From Spirochaetaceae bacterium UBA4077 (GTDB lineage Bacteria > Spirochaetota > Spirochaetia > Treponematales > Rectinemataceae), in NCBI GenBank assembly GCA_002383375.1, contig DFYR01000040.1:11251-75250 (forward strand): a DNA stretch of 64,000 bases, read 5' to 3'. Position numbers and translations under genes: made by a program. The notes beneath the pieces are model-generated. The model worked only from the letters and a program-made list of their open reading frames with translations. It did no database searches and had not been told where the DNA came from. Positions 41,082 through 51,565 of this stretch are shown here, in pieces (the stretch's first letter is position 1; each line of letters opens with the position of its first letter).

Positions 41082-42692
41082 ATGAAACGAACGATTCTTT
41101 TGGCAATGTGCGTCCTAGTGGCAGCAGGCACGGCCTTTGCGGCCAATCCCCTTCCGGCCAAGGATCAGGTGCTCAACATCGCACAACCCGAGCTGAGCCA
41201 GACCTGGTCGCCCTTCCTGGGCGGCGGACACGTGGCTCGCTGGCAGTCCCTCTGGTGGGCGGCCCCCATGTACTTCGACAAGGAAGGCAAGCTCCAGCCC
41301 TACGTGCTCTCCAAGGCAGTGGCTGACTCCACCTTCAAGACATGGACCCTCACCATCGATCCCAAGGCCTGCTTCTCCGACGGCTCCCCCATCACCGCCG
41401 AGGACGTCAAGGGTTCCTGGGAGCTCTGCGCCGTTCCCAGCACCAAGCACGCCCGGGTGGATCTCTTCCTCTCCGGCGTCGTTGGCTACAACGAAGTGAT
41501 CACCGGCAAGAGCAAGTTCATGTCGGGCATCGTCGTCAAGGACAAGAGCACCGTGGTCGTCACCCTGAGCGCCCCGGACCCGATCTTCAACCAGAAAATC
41601 GCCACGGCTATGATTCCCCCGGTCAAGATTTCCCAGGCCAGGGATGCCAATGGCGAGCAGAAGCAGGAATGGTGGCACCCCAAGAATAAGGTAGTGGTGT
41701 CCGGCCCCTTCATGCCCCAATCCATGGATCTCGACCAGGGCATCGTCGTCTTCGTGCCCAATCCCAAGTTCTTCGGACCCAAGCCCAAGCTCAGCAAAAT
41801 CGTGGTAACCTCCGTGGTCGATCCGGCCGTCGCCACCCTCATGCTCCAGCAGGGCAAGATGGACGCCCACACCGAGCTCATCACCCCGACGATCATCGAG
41901 GACCTAGGCGCCGATTTCGTGTCCGGGCCCGCCACCGCCAAAGGCCAGCACTTCTGGTTCGGCGTGGACAAGGCACCCATGGACGACATCAATGTCCGCA
42001 AGGCACTGGTCATGGCGATCAATCCGGCCGACCTGGCCAAGGCCGCCTTCCCCGACGGACCCTACCAGCTGGCTACTCAGATTCTCAATAAGGTAGCGGG
42101 CGTGGATCCGGCCTACGAGAACTACAAGTACGATCCAGAAGGCGCCAAGAAAGCCCTGGCCGCCTCCAAGTACAAGGAAGCCAAGAATCTGCCCAAGATC
42201 ATGTTCGTCGGCATCAGCACCCCCACCCACGAAGCCGCGGCCCAGTATATCGCCGAGCAGTGGAGGCAGGTCCTGGGAATCACCGCCGTCGAGATGAAGT
42301 CGGCCATCGATACCTACTCTGGCCCGGACCAGAAAAACATCCAGATCTGGCGCGACGATGTGGGCACCCGGGTTCCCGACGCCGTCTCCTACCTCGTTGG
42401 CTCCATCCATTCCTCCTCGGGCAACGCCAAGAAGTGCCTGGGCGGCTGGAAGAACGCCGAAGTGGACAGGCTCCTGGAGCTGGCCAGCACCAAGGCCGTG
42501 GACAACCCCGACCGCATCAAGCTCGCTCAGCAGGCCCAGAAAATTTTCCGCGACCAGTACCTCTACATTCCCTACTACTATGACATAATGTCCAAGTGGG
42601 CCATGCCCTGGGTTATGGGCATGGAGAAGAACGACGACTGGCAGGTAATCGAGCCTTGGAATATCTACATCACCGACGCGAAGAAGAAATAA
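41082..42692 (+). CDS. ABC transporter substrate-binding protein, family 5
   Basis: A 536-residue periplasmic binding protein of the OppA/DppA family. ATG 41082 follows GAGGAGG and opens the signal peptide MKRTILLAMCVLVAAG with cleavage after TAFA; an in-frame ATG at 41049 would spoil it. Hallmarks include WTLTIDPKACFSDGSPIT, a variant of the family motif, and KALVMAINP. In a sugar-acid cluster a family-5 protein may well bind an oligosaccharide rather than a peptide. A 16-bp hairpin follows the gene. Confidence 0.92.
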   Translation: MKRTILLAMCVLVAAGTAFAANPLPAKDQVLNIAQPELSQTWSPFLGGGHVARWQSLWWAAPMYFDKEGKLQPYVLSKAVADSTFKTWTLTIDPKACFSDGSPITAEDVKGSWELCAVPSTKHARVDLFLSGVVGYNEVITGKSKFMSGIVVKDKSTVVVTLSAPDPIFNQKIATAMIPPVKISQARDANGEQKQEWWHPKNKVVVSGPFMPQSMDLDQGIVVFVPNPKFFGPKPKLSKIVVTSVVDPAVATLMLQQGKMDAHTELITPTIIEDLGADFVSGPATAKGQHFWFGVDKAPMDDINVRKALVMAINPADLAKAAFPDGPYQLATQILNKVAGVDPAYENYKYDPEGAKKALAASKYKEAKNLPKIMFVGISTPTHEAAAQYIAEQWRQVLGITAVEMKSAIDTYSGPDQKNIQIWRDDVGTRVPDAVSYLVGSIHSSSGNAKKCLGGWKNAEVDRLLELASTKAVDNPDRIKLAQQAQKIFRDQYLYIPYYYDIMSKWAMPWVMGMEKNDDWQVIEPWNIYITDAKKK

Positions 42693-42711
42693 GGCGCGGC
42701 GGAAGCTTTTA

Positions 42712-42750
42712 GGCGGCGTCGGGACTCGTGGCGAGAGTCCCGACGCCGCC
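42712..42750 (+). other. 16-bp perfect hairpin between binding-protein and permease genes
   Basis: The 16 bases 42712-42727 (GGCGGCGTCGGGACTC) are fully complementary to 42735-42750 across a 7-nt loop. No T run follows. Placed inside an operon, after the binding-protein gene, it probably protects the upstream message from decay or partly stops transcription, giving more binding protein than permease. Confidence 0.75.
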
Positions 42751-42869
42751 CGGGCTTGACCTTGCTCGTTGCAGCGGGCGACTGCGCATGGCTCTTACTG
42801 CCAGGCGCGGCCGCTCGCGGATTTTCCCGGCGGTTCCTCCTGACGCCGGCGGGATGAATAGGAGTGCCT

Positions 42870-43826
42870 ATGGGTCGTTATGTATTGAATAGATTATTGA
42901 GATGGATACCCTCCGTCTTGTTTATCCTCCTGATCGTCTACGCCCTGGTGTTTTTCGGAGCCGGCGATCCCATCAAGCTGATTTTCCTTCAGGCGCCCGG
43001 CGACGTGGCCTACGACCCGGTGCGCATCGAAGCTATCAGGGAGGCTTCGGGCTTGAACCGCCCCTTCCTGGTCCAGTTCAGTGACTATGTGATCCATATC
43101 CTTAAAGGCGATTTCGGCAACTCCCTGGTATCGGGCCGCTCGGTGAACGAAATGATCAAGGCCGCGGTACCCGTGACTTTCTCGCTAGGTTTGTCGGCTA
43201 TAGCCATCATCGCGGTGATCGGCACGATCCTGGGCGCTATAGCGGCCCTCAACCAAAATCGATGGATCGACAACCTCATCGTAGGCTTCGCCCAGTTTAC
43301 CTGGGGCATTCCTGTCTTCGTGGCCGGACCGCTGATCATCGTATTCCTCGTTTTAGTCTTAAAAATGGACGTACCCTTTGGCTGGGGTGGTCTTTTCAGC
43401 CCCAAGGTGATCGTTCCCCTCATCGTCATGGGCCTCAATCCCATGGCTATCATCATACGCCAGGCCAGGGCCGGCGTTCTGGAAGTCCTGAGCGAGGACT
43501 ATATCCGGACAGCCCGTTCCAAGGGCTTGCCTACTAAAACCCTGGTGTTCAGGCACATCCTGCGTCCCGTCCTCACCCCCGTGGTGAGCCAGACCGGCCT
43601 TTTGGTCATTGGCGCGCTGAACAATTCCATTCTGATCGAGAAAGTATTCGGTCTTCCGGGCTTGGGTCGCTTGACCGAAAACGCGATTACCCGCTCGGAC
43701 TATCCGATAATCCTCGCAATTGTGTTGATTTTTTCATTCGTGGTAATGACCTCCAATCTCCTGGTGGACATTTCCTATCCTCTCCTCGATCCAAGGGCGG
43801 CGAGCAAAAAGAAAGGAGAAGACTGA
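42870..43826 (+). CDS. Peptide/nickel-type ABC transporter permease (DppB/OppB family)
   Basis: A 318-residue inner-membrane permease: the N-terminal helix RWIPSVLFILLIVY, GLNRPFLVQF, KGDFGNSLVSGRSV, several further helices and the docking loop DYIRTARSKGL. ATG 42870 lies after ATAGGAG; an in-frame GTG 6 nt earlier overlaps that site and is rejected. It overlaps the next permease by 1 nt (TGATG). It is the first of four importer genes behind the hairpin at 42712. Confidence 0.94.
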   Translation: MGRYVLNRLLRWIPSVLFILLIVYALVFFGAGDPIKLIFLQAPGDVAYDPVRIEAIREASGLNRPFLVQFSDYVIHILKGDFGNSLVSGRSVNEMIKAAVPVTFSLGLSAIAIIAVIGTILGAIAALNQNRWIDNLIVGFAQFTWGIPVFVAGPLIIVFLVLVLKMDVPFGWGGLFSPKVIVPLIVMGLNPMAIIIRQARAGVLEVLSEDYIRTARSKGLPTKTLVFRHILRPVLTPVVSQTGLLVIGALNNSILIEKVFGLPGLGRLTENAITRSDYPIILAIVLIFSFVVMTSNLLVDISYPLLDPRAASKKKGED

Positions 43827-44778
43827 TGGAGAGCGAAGCAAAGAAGACCGCCGTGGTCGAAGAAAAGCAGTACAATCTGTTCAAGGACGCCATGAAGCGA
43901 CTGGCGGCCAACAAGTTAGCCATGGTTGGGCTGATCGTCGTCTCCCTGGTCATCCTGATAGCGATCATAGGGCCAATGATCACTCCTTACGATTTCCTGA
44001 GCCAGGACCTCAACTACAGGAACAAGGCCCCCTCGGCCCAGCACTGGTTCGGCACCGACGACCTGGGCAGGGACGTTTTTAGCCGGGTCATCTACGGAGC
44101 CCGCACCGCGGTGATCGTGGCCATATCGGTCACTGTCCTGAGCTACCTCATCGGCATAGTCCTCGGCTCGCTGGCCGGCTACCTGGGAGGCAAGGTGGAC
44201 GCCTTTGTGGTCTGGCTCATCGACGTCTTCATGTCGATTCCCTCCCTCCTTTTGGTGATTGTCGTCAACGTATCGGTCAAACCTGTGCTGGTGAACTGGA
44301 TGGACGCCAAGTTCCTGGAAACCCAGAACCAGTTTTTCCGGAACACGACCTGGGTGGATTTCGCCATAGTCTTCGGCTCCCTGGCCTTCATAAAGTGGCC
44401 CAAGGCGGCGAGGATAATTCGAGGACAGATCCTCTCCATAAAGAACAAGAACTATGTCGTCGCGGCTAAGGCCCTGGGCGTTCCAACGTCGAAAATCATA
44501 CGACGCTACATAATTCCCAACTCGATCGGACCCTTCATCGTCTCCATAAGCTCCACCCTGGGCGAGGCCATGGTGCTGGAGTCCTCCTTCAGCTTTCTGG
44601 GGGTAGGGGTTAAGCCGCCCATTCCCAGCTGGGGCAACATGATTTCCGACGGTCTGCGGGTCTGGCAGGTCTATCCCCATATACTCGCCGCCCCGGCCTT
44701 GGTGCTGGCGATCGTCACCATTTCGTTCAGTTTCTTAGGCGACGGGCTGAACGATGCGTTGAATCCGAGGCAGTGGAA

Positions 44779-44782
<4 letters not shown>
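43826..44782 (+). CDS. Peptide/nickel-type ABC transporter permease (DppC/OppC family)
   Basis: A 318-residue inner-membrane permease with the family block WFGTDDLGRDVFSRVIYGAR and docking loop NYVVAAKALGV. Compared with other members it has an extra periplasmic-side stretch of about 30 residues (VNWMDAKFLETQNQFFRNTTW) between helices. It pairs with the permease before it and is followed by the two ATPases, the last base quartet ATGA being shared with the first of them. Confidence 0.94.
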
Positions 44783-45767
<985 letters not shown>

Positions 45768-45771
<4 letters not shown>

Positions 45772-46760
45772 ACGCAGAGGTTAAACAGCCCAAAGTCCTG
45801 ATGAAAGTTGAAAACCTGGTCAAGCATTTTCCCGTGCGCCTGGGCGCCTACGGCGAAAAAAAGGCCGTGGTGCACGCCATAGACGATATTTCCTTCGATA
45901 TTTACCGGGGGGAAACGCTCGGCCTGGTGGGGGAATCGGGTTGCGGAAAATCCACCACGGGGTTCGCACTCCTCCAGCTCTACAAGCCCAGCTCAGGTAA
46001 AATAACTTTCGACGGGCTCGAGCTTACGGCGATGGAAGAAAAAGCCCTGCGCCCGGTGCGCAAGAGGGCGCAGATAATCTTTCAGGACCCCTATTCCACG
46101 CTCAATCCCAGGATGACCATACTGGACGCCATGGCCGAGCCCATTAGGGTGCACAACCTCCTGCCCGAAAAGGAAATCCCCGCAAGAATCGCCCAACTTC
46201 TCGACGATGTGGGGCTTAATTTCAGCTTTGCGAACCGCTACCCCCACGAGTTCTCGGGCGGCCAACGCCAGAGAATCTGCATAGCGCGAGCCTTGGCCAG
46301 CAATCCCGAATTCATCGTCTGCGACGAGCCCATCTCGGCGCTCGACGTTTCCATCCAGGCCCAGATTATCAACCTGATGATGGATCTACAGGAAAAGTAC
46401 AAGCTCACCTATCTCTTCATCGCCCACGATCTGGCGGTTGTGCGGCATATCAGCGACAGGGTGGTAGTGATGTATCTGGGCAAAATCATGGAGATCGCCG
46501 ATAAGAAAGAACTCTTTGACAATCCCAAGCATCCCTACACCAAGGCACTCCTGGCCGCGGTGCCCGAGGCTGATCCCGACCACGAGCGGAACAAGTCCAG
46601 GGTCATCCTGACCGGGGACGTGTCCAACGCTATCGACCCGCCTTCGGGCTGCAGGTTCCATCCCCGCTGCCAGTACGCCAAGGATGCGTGCAAGAAGGCG
46701 CAAGGCCCGCAGCTGATTAAGGTAGCTCCAGGGCATTTATCGGCCTGCCCCTATTTTTAG
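45768..46760 (+). CDS. Peptide-type ABC transporter ATPase (DppF/OppF family)
   Basis: A 330-residue ATPase, partner of the preceding one and joined to it by ATGA. Walker A GESGCGKS is at 55-62, followed by FSGGQRQR, FIVCDEPISALD and FIAHDLAVV. The C-terminal PPSGCRFHPRCQYAKDAC is the family Cys motif. It completes the second peptide-type importer of the window. Confidence 0.94.
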
Positions 46761-46774
46761 ACGTGGAGGAGACC

Positions 46775-47962
46775 ATGGCGTCCACCGCCTTGAAATTCGA
46801 AGAATTGCCCATACCCGCGCCGAACGTGCAGAACCACGCGGCCAATCTCTGCGAGCTTTCCAATGGAGACCTGCTCTGTGTCTGGTTTTCAGGCACCCAG
46901 GAGGGAATGTCAGACATATCGGTCTATATGTCCAGGCTGCCGACAGGCGGTAGGGCTTGGTCAGCCCCGGTGAGGCTCTCCGACGACCACGACCGCTCCG
47001 AGCAGAATCCGGTTCTCTTTCCGGCTCCCGACGGAAGGCTCTGGCTCATGTGGACTAGCCAGCGGGCGGGCAACCAGGACACCGCCGTTGTGATGCACCG
47101 CATTTCCTCAGATATGGGCTATACCTGGACAAATCCATCAGTGCTTATCGCCAGGCCCGGCAGTTTCGTCCGACAGCCGGTGATCGTCAACGAGGCCGGG
47201 GAATGGCTTCTGCCCCTCTTCCGCTGCAGGCAGATCCCCGGACAGAAATGGGTGGGCGACGCCGATTACAGCGCCGTGGCGCTATCCGGCGATGCCGGCG
47301 CGACCTGGGAGATACGGCCTCTGCCCGGTAGCCTGGGCTGCGTGCACATGAATATCGTGCCCATGGACGACGGCTCGATGCTGGCATTCTTTCGCAGCCG
47401 CTGGGCAGACTTTATCTACCGCACTCGTTCCGTGGACGGTGGCCATACCTGGGAGCAGCCCAAACCGACAACGCTGCCCAATAACAATGCCTCGGTCCAA
47501 TGCGTGAGGCTCCGGGATGGGAGGCTGGCCATGGTTTTCAACCGTTCCAGCGCGGTAGCGGCAACCCAGCGACGCGAGTCGCTCTACGACGAGATCGAGG
47601 ACGACGAGGCAGTCGAGCCTGACGGCGCCCCAGCCCTGGCTAAAGAAGCGGCAAGCCAGGCTGCCGCTGGCGGCTTCGTCCCCACCGGCCACGAAGGCGC
47701 TCCTCCCCCTGACGAGCGCAAGGCCTTCTGGGGCGCTCCGCGAGCTCCCCTATGCCTGGCTTTTTCCTCGGACGGGGGCTTAAGCTGGCCGGAGAGCCTG
47801 GATCTGGAGGTGGGGGATGGCTTCTGCCTCACCAATAACTCCAAAGACTCGATGAACAGGGAATACTCCTACCCTAGCATAATCCAGAGCAGAGACGGCC
47901 GGATCCATGTGGCCTATACCTATTTCCGACAGCGTATAAAATATCTACGATCCAACCTGTAA
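46775..47962 (+). CDS. BNR-repeat sialidase-like protein, cytoplasmic
   Basis: A 395-residue six-bladed propeller of the BNR/sialidase-like type. Four Asp boxes are visible: SSDMGYTW, SGDAGATW, SVDGGHTW and SSDGGLSW. There is no signal peptide or anchor, unlike most bacterial sialidases, so it would act on an imported substrate. Near residues 270-320 an Ala/Pro/Gly-rich insertion (EAASQAAAGGFVPTGHEGA) splits a blade. ATG 46775 follows GGAGGA; GTG 46763 is an alternative. BNR proteins include sialidases and other glycosidases or lyases, so substrate is uncertain. It closes the enzyme part of the sigma-54 cluster. Confidence 0.85.
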   Translation: MASTALKFEELPIPAPNVQNHAANLCELSNGDLLCVWFSGTQEGMSDISVYMSRLPTGGRAWSAPVRLSDDHDRSEQNPVLFPAPDGRLWLMWTSQRAGNQDTAVVMHRISSDMGYTWTNPSVLIARPGSFVRQPVIVNEAGEWLLPLFRCRQIPGQKWVGDADYSAVALSGDAGATWEIRPLPGSLGCVHMNIVPMDDGSMLAFFRSRWADFIYRTRSVDGGHTWEQPKPTTLPNNNASVQCVRLRDGRLAMVFNRSSAVAATQRRESLYDEIEDDEAVEPDGAPALAKEAASQAAAGGFVPTGHEGAPPPDERKAFWGAPRAPLCLAFSSDGGLSWPESLDLEVGDGFCLTNNSKDSMNREYSYPSIIQSRDGRIHVAYTYFRQRIKYLRSNL

Positions 47963-48104
47963 TGCCTGATGGAACGTAAGATCCCAGGAGGATAACCGGG
48001 CTTCCCAATAGCTTTTCTTGACCATGACAGGGGTATCTGAGCGGAATCCTACACTAAGGATCCTAAAAAGGGAAAAACCAGGGTATACTGGTTCCAGGAA
48101 ACCT

Positions 48105-50003
48105 ATGATAGTTTTCATCGCGCCCTACCTGAAACTTAAACAAATCGCCGATTCTCTGGCGGATCACTATGCCGAACCTATGCGCAGCGTGGTGGGCGAT
48201 CTGGGCGCTGGGCTTGCCCTGGCCAGGGAGGCTTTAGACGAGGATGCAATCCTGGTCAGCCGGGGCGGCACGGCCAAGCTTATACGCGAAAGCCTGGGCG
48301 TCGATGTGATCGAGATAGGGGTTTCCTATCTGGACCTCATGCGCATCCTCAAGCCCTACATGGGAAGCCGCAAGCCTATCGCGGTGGCTGGATTTCGTGC
48401 CCTCATCCATTACGCCAAGAACGTCTGCGAGGCCTTGGGGATAAAGGCTGAGTATTTGCCGGTAGACGATGAGGCTGAAATGACCAGCCGCATCGAGCAG
48501 GTGCGAGGAATGAACGTGGCCTGCCTGGTAGGCGATATGGTGGCGGTGCGCAGCGCCAAGGATCTTGGAATTCCCCTGGCACTGATCGAGTCCGGGCCCG
48601 ATGCGGTTGCAGAGGCGTTGGACAAGGCAGCCATGGTATCCAGAAGCCTTATGGCCCGCCGGGCTGGGGAACTGAGACTGGGAGCCGTTCTTAACACCGT
48701 GCGGGAGGGCATTGTAGCGGTGGACCGATCAGGGCTTATCACCCACATCAACAGCACGGCGAAGGAACTGTTGGGTCCGCAGGCTGTGGTGGGCGTGTCT
48801 GCTGAAACCGTCCTGCCGGGCAAGTACATCGACCGAGCTATGACAGAACGTAAGGAAGCCTTTGGCAGACTTCTGGAGATTGGGGGCCATCGTACCGCCC
48901 TGAACGTGACGCCCATCGTCGCTCTGGATTCGGTGGAAGGTGCGGTCATTGTCCTGCAGAAAGTGGCCCAGATTCAGGACATAGAGAAAAAGGTGCGCCG
49001 CCAGCTGAGTGCTGGAGAACTGGTGGCCAAGTATCACTTCGAGGACATGGCTTCCGAGTCCCCTGCCATGTGCGCCTGCCTGAGCGTGGCCAGGCAGTAT
49101 GCCCGGAGCGCCAGCGCCATTCTCATCTATGGAGAAACGGGGACGGGCAAGGAAAGATTGGCCCAGAGCATTCACAACGAGAGTTCCGTCAGGGACGGGC
49201 CCTTTGTGGCAATCAATTGCGGCGCCTTGCCCCCCAGTCTTCTTGAAAGCGAGCTCTTCGGTTACGTGGAGGGAGCCTTCACGGGAGCGGGCAGGGGCGG
49301 CAAGATGGGCCTTTTCGAATTGGCCCACGGCGGCACAATTTTTCTGGATGAGATCAACGAGTTGGATGTTCAGCTCCAAGGCAAATTGCTGAGGGTAATT
49401 CAGGAGCGAGAGGTGATGCGTGTCGGCGGGGTAAAGGTCATTCCCGTGAGCTTCCGCCTGATCGCCGCATCCAACGTGCCCCTCCAGGAAGAAATGGAAA
49501 AAGGTAAGATCCGCCGGGACCTTTTCTACAGGCTCAAGGTGCTGGACATCCGGCTGCCGCCTTTGAGGGAGAGACCCGAGGATATCGAGCAGCTCTTCGC
49601 TTCCTTCACCAGGGAATGCGCCCTGAGAGACGGGGACGCTGAGCCTCCTCCTCCTCCGGAGTGCTTTCTCCAGGCGCTGAAGGCCCACCAGTGGCCGGGC
49701 AACGTTCGGGAGCTGGAGAACGTTGCGGAGAAGTGGACCGTGCTGCGCAGGCTTTTAGATGCTGATGCGGCGGCAGCCCTCACCCTTGAATCCTTCGGCG
49801 GCCAGGAGGCCTGCGGCTCAGGTTCGCGGCTCGTTGCCGAGGCTGGGGACTGGTGCGCGGGAAGCCTGGAGGCCATCACGCGCCGGGCGGCCCTGGCGGT
49901 GCTGGACGAAGAAGGGGGCAACATATCCAGGGCCGCCCGGCGCCTGGGCATAGACCGCCAGACCTTGCGAAAGCACATCAAGGACTCGACGCCTGAGTTT
50001 TAA
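48105..50003 (+). CDS. Sigma-54-dependent activator with PrpR-N sensor
   Basis: A 632-residue regulator. The first 190 residues are a PrpR-N ligand domain (IVFIAPYLKLKQIADSL at the start), then a PAS-like domain (ITHINSTAKELLG) at about 205-310, then a sigma-54 AAA+ domain with Walker A GETGTGKE at 343-350, GAFTGA at 390-395 and FLDEINEL, then a Fis-type HTH (NISRAARRLGIDRQTLRKHI). ATG 48105 is preceded by CCAGGAAACC and fits the family start; the frame is open to 48018. The domain set activates sigma-54 promoters in response to a small acid, and the one found at 35488 heads this cluster. Confidence 0.93.
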   Translation: MIVFIAPYLKLKQIADSLADHYAEPMRSVVGDLGAGLALAREALDEDAILVSRGGTAKLIRESLGVDVIEIGVSYLDLMRILKPYMGSRKPIAVAGFRALIHYAKNVCEALGIKAEYLPVDDEAEMTSRIEQVRGMNVACLVGDMVAVRSAKDLGIPLALIESGPDAVAEALDKAAMVSRSLMARRAGELRLGAVLNTVREGIVAVDRSGLITHINSTAKELLGPQAVVGVSAETVLPGKYIDRAMTERKEAFGRLLEIGGHRTALNVTPIVALDSVEGAVIVLQKVAQIQDIEKKVRRQLSAGELVAKYHFEDMASESPAMCACLSVARQYARSASAILIYGETGTGKERLAQSIHNESSVRDGPFVAINCGALPPSLLESELFGYVEGAFTGAGRGGKMGLFELAHGGTIFLDEINELDVQLQGKLLRVIQEREVMRVGGVKVIPVSFRLIAASNVPLQEEMEKGKIRRDLFYRLKVLDIRLPPLRERPEDIEQLFASFTRECALRDGDAEPPPPPECFLQALKAHQWPGNVRELENVAEKWTVLRRLLDADAAAALTLESFGGQEACGSGSRLVAEAGDWCAGSLEAITRRAALAVLDEEGGNISRAARRLGIDRQTLRKHIKDSTPEF

Positions 50004-50051
50004 CTGCCTTAAACAGCTGTCCGGCGCCTAAAACCCGAGTGGCGTACTCTT

Positions 50052-50501
50052 TCAGTTTTTAAGCCACTCTGTGCCCGAACGGTCTGGGCGTGACTTTCGG
50101 ATTTCCATCCACTCGTTCTGCCGTGTAAGGGTGCCGAAGCCCACCTTCCTATAGAGAGGATGGGCGTCCTTGGTGATCAGGAACCACTGGTAGACCTGTT
50201 TCATGGAAGGATGATCAAGCATGAAGCGCATCATTTCGGTGGCGACGCCCCTGCCACGGTAGTCCTTGTCCACGAATACGTCGATCACGTAGGCGAAACG
50301 GATCTTGTCTGAAATGGCGCGGGCGCAACCTATCTGGATGCCCTTTTCATTGAAGGCTCCCACCTGGATGGCAGAGTTCTTGGCGCTGATGCGCAATTCC
50401 TCAGCACCGATGCCTGGGCACCAATGGGCTTGGGACAACATGGCCGACATGCGGTCGAAATCCATTTCTTCAAGGCGGTCCGAGTAGCGAATCTTTTCCA
50501 T
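50052..50501 (-). CDS. GNAT family N-acetyltransferase
   Basis: A 149-residue acetyltransferase. The acetyl-CoA motif A reads VIDVFVDKDYRGRGVATEMM and motif B HPLYRKVGFG. Substrate unknown; it is cytoplasmic and stands alone between the sigma-54 activator gene and a small membrane protein. The ATG at 50501 follows a good ribosome site (AGGAGGTAGG on the minus strand). Confidence 0.9.
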   Translation of the reverse strand: MEKIRYSDRLEEMDFDRMSAMLSQAHWCPGIGAEELRISAKNSAIQVGAFNEKGIQIGCARAISDKIRFAYVIDVFVDKDYRGRGVATEMMRFMLDHPSMKQVYQWFLITKDAHPLYRKVGFGTLTRQNEWMEIRKSRPDRSGTEWLKN

Positions 50502-50544
50502 TGCCTACCTCCTGAGAATTGCTTCGTAGTGCTGGAGCCAGGGC

Positions 50545-50883
50545 TTACCGGCTTTCTTTGTTTGCCTGGATTAGGCGGAGAACCGAAAGACAGAGGGATA
50601 CTGCCGCGGCGATGTAGACGTTGACCGCTGCCGCAGCCTTGTAGCCGTAGAGGAAGGGCGAAAGCCCTAATGATACGCTGAATACCAAATAAAGAATTCG
50701 GGATGCCCTGGAGTCTGGAACCGCGAGGCTCCAGAAGGCGATGAGGAAAAGAATGACTCCGGTAAAGCGGACAAAGGCCTGGCCGTTGGAAATGGGGAAA
50801 AAGAAGGTGGATACGAAAATCCAGAGCGTGATGAGCACCTTGAGCCAATCCAGCGGGTTGTTAAAATTTTTGCGCTCGCTCAT
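50545..50883 (-). CDS. Small four-helix membrane protein, SPW-repeat-like
   Basis: A 112-residue protein with about four membrane helices. Two halves look alike: LITLWIFVSTFFFPIS and LVFSVSLGLSPFLYGY both place a Ser/Pro-aromatic turn in a helix, as in SPW-repeat proteins. No catalytic residues are seen. Function unknown; it is 43 nt from the acetyltransferase gene on the same strand. Confidence 0.65.
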   Translation of the reverse strand: MSERKNFNNPLDWLKVLITLWIFVSTFFFPISNGQAFVRFTGVILFLIAFWSLAVPDSRASRILYLVFSVSLGLSPFLYGYKAAAAVNVYIAAAVSLCLSVLRLIQANKESR

Positions 50884-50968
50884 GTCGCTTTACCTCCGGG
50901 AACATGTTTTTAAAAACGGTGGAAGCTGTTTCCCTCGGCTCCCGCCGGCTGGGATATGGTACTAAAAT

Positions 50969-51556
50969 TCATAGCCGCGATGCAAGGAGGAGTTCGAGGA
51001 CCGTATCGGCCTGGAGATTGGCGACGATGCCCACCCGGGGCGCCACCGGGGGCGACAGCGGGCTTGTCTCGGATTCGAAATCCCCGCAGATATGGAGTCT
51101 GCCCCGGTGAATCACCTTGATCGCTTCAAATCTACCGATCCCGGCCAGTCCGGAGGCTGCGACAATGTGGGCTTCGGGGAAAACCCGCAGGCAGGTTTCG
51201 ATGAGCATGGCCTTTTCCTTCGCATCGTCGAGGGCTTCAACAATTACATCACAGCCAGCGAAAATGCGCCCTGCGTTTTCCCAGTCGATACGAATCTTGG
51301 AGGTGGCGATCTCCGCGTTTGGATCGATGGCGAGGAGGTTTTCCTTCAACGCATCAACCTTGAACCGGTCCACCTGGGAATGGAAATAAAACTGTCGATC
51401 GAGGTTAGCGCTGGAGACTTTGTCGAAATCGACGATCACGAGCCTGCGGATACCCGCCCGCAGGAGGGATGCAGCGCAGTTGGAGCCAAGTCCCCCGGCT
51501 CCTGCTATGCCCACCTTAGCTTTTGAGACTATTGACCTAAACTGGTCGCGGTCCAT
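50969..51556 (-). CDS. ThiF-like adenylyltransferase (E1-like fold)
   Basis: A 195-residue protein of the ThiF/MoeB/HesA fold. The ATP site GIAGAGGLGSNCAASLLRAG and the Arg/Asp motif VDFDKVSSANLDRQFY are intact, as is the catalytic-Asp region ALDDAKEK. It lacks the CxxC zinc pairs of MoeB and full-length ThiF, as do the short ThiF forms of many anaerobes. It could activate ThiS for thiazole synthesis, but no other thiamine gene is nearby. Confidence 0.85.
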   Translation of the reverse strand: MDRDQFRSIVSKAKVGIAGAGGLGSNCAASLLRAGIRRLVIVDFDKVSSANLDRQFYFHSQVDRFKVDALKENLLAIDPNAEIATSKIRIDWENAGRIFAGCDVIVEALDDAKEKAMLIETCLRVFPEAHIVAASGLAGIGRFEAIKVIHRGRLHICGDFESETSPLSPPVAPRVGIVANLQADTVLELLLASRL

Positions 51557-51565
51557 GTTGTGAGC

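Noticed and set aside
50037..50069. Inverted repeat GAGTGGC / GCCACTC after the sigma-54 activator gene
   Set aside because: The 19-nt loop and overlap with the stop of the acetyltransferase gene make it a weak terminator; no T run is placed correctly.
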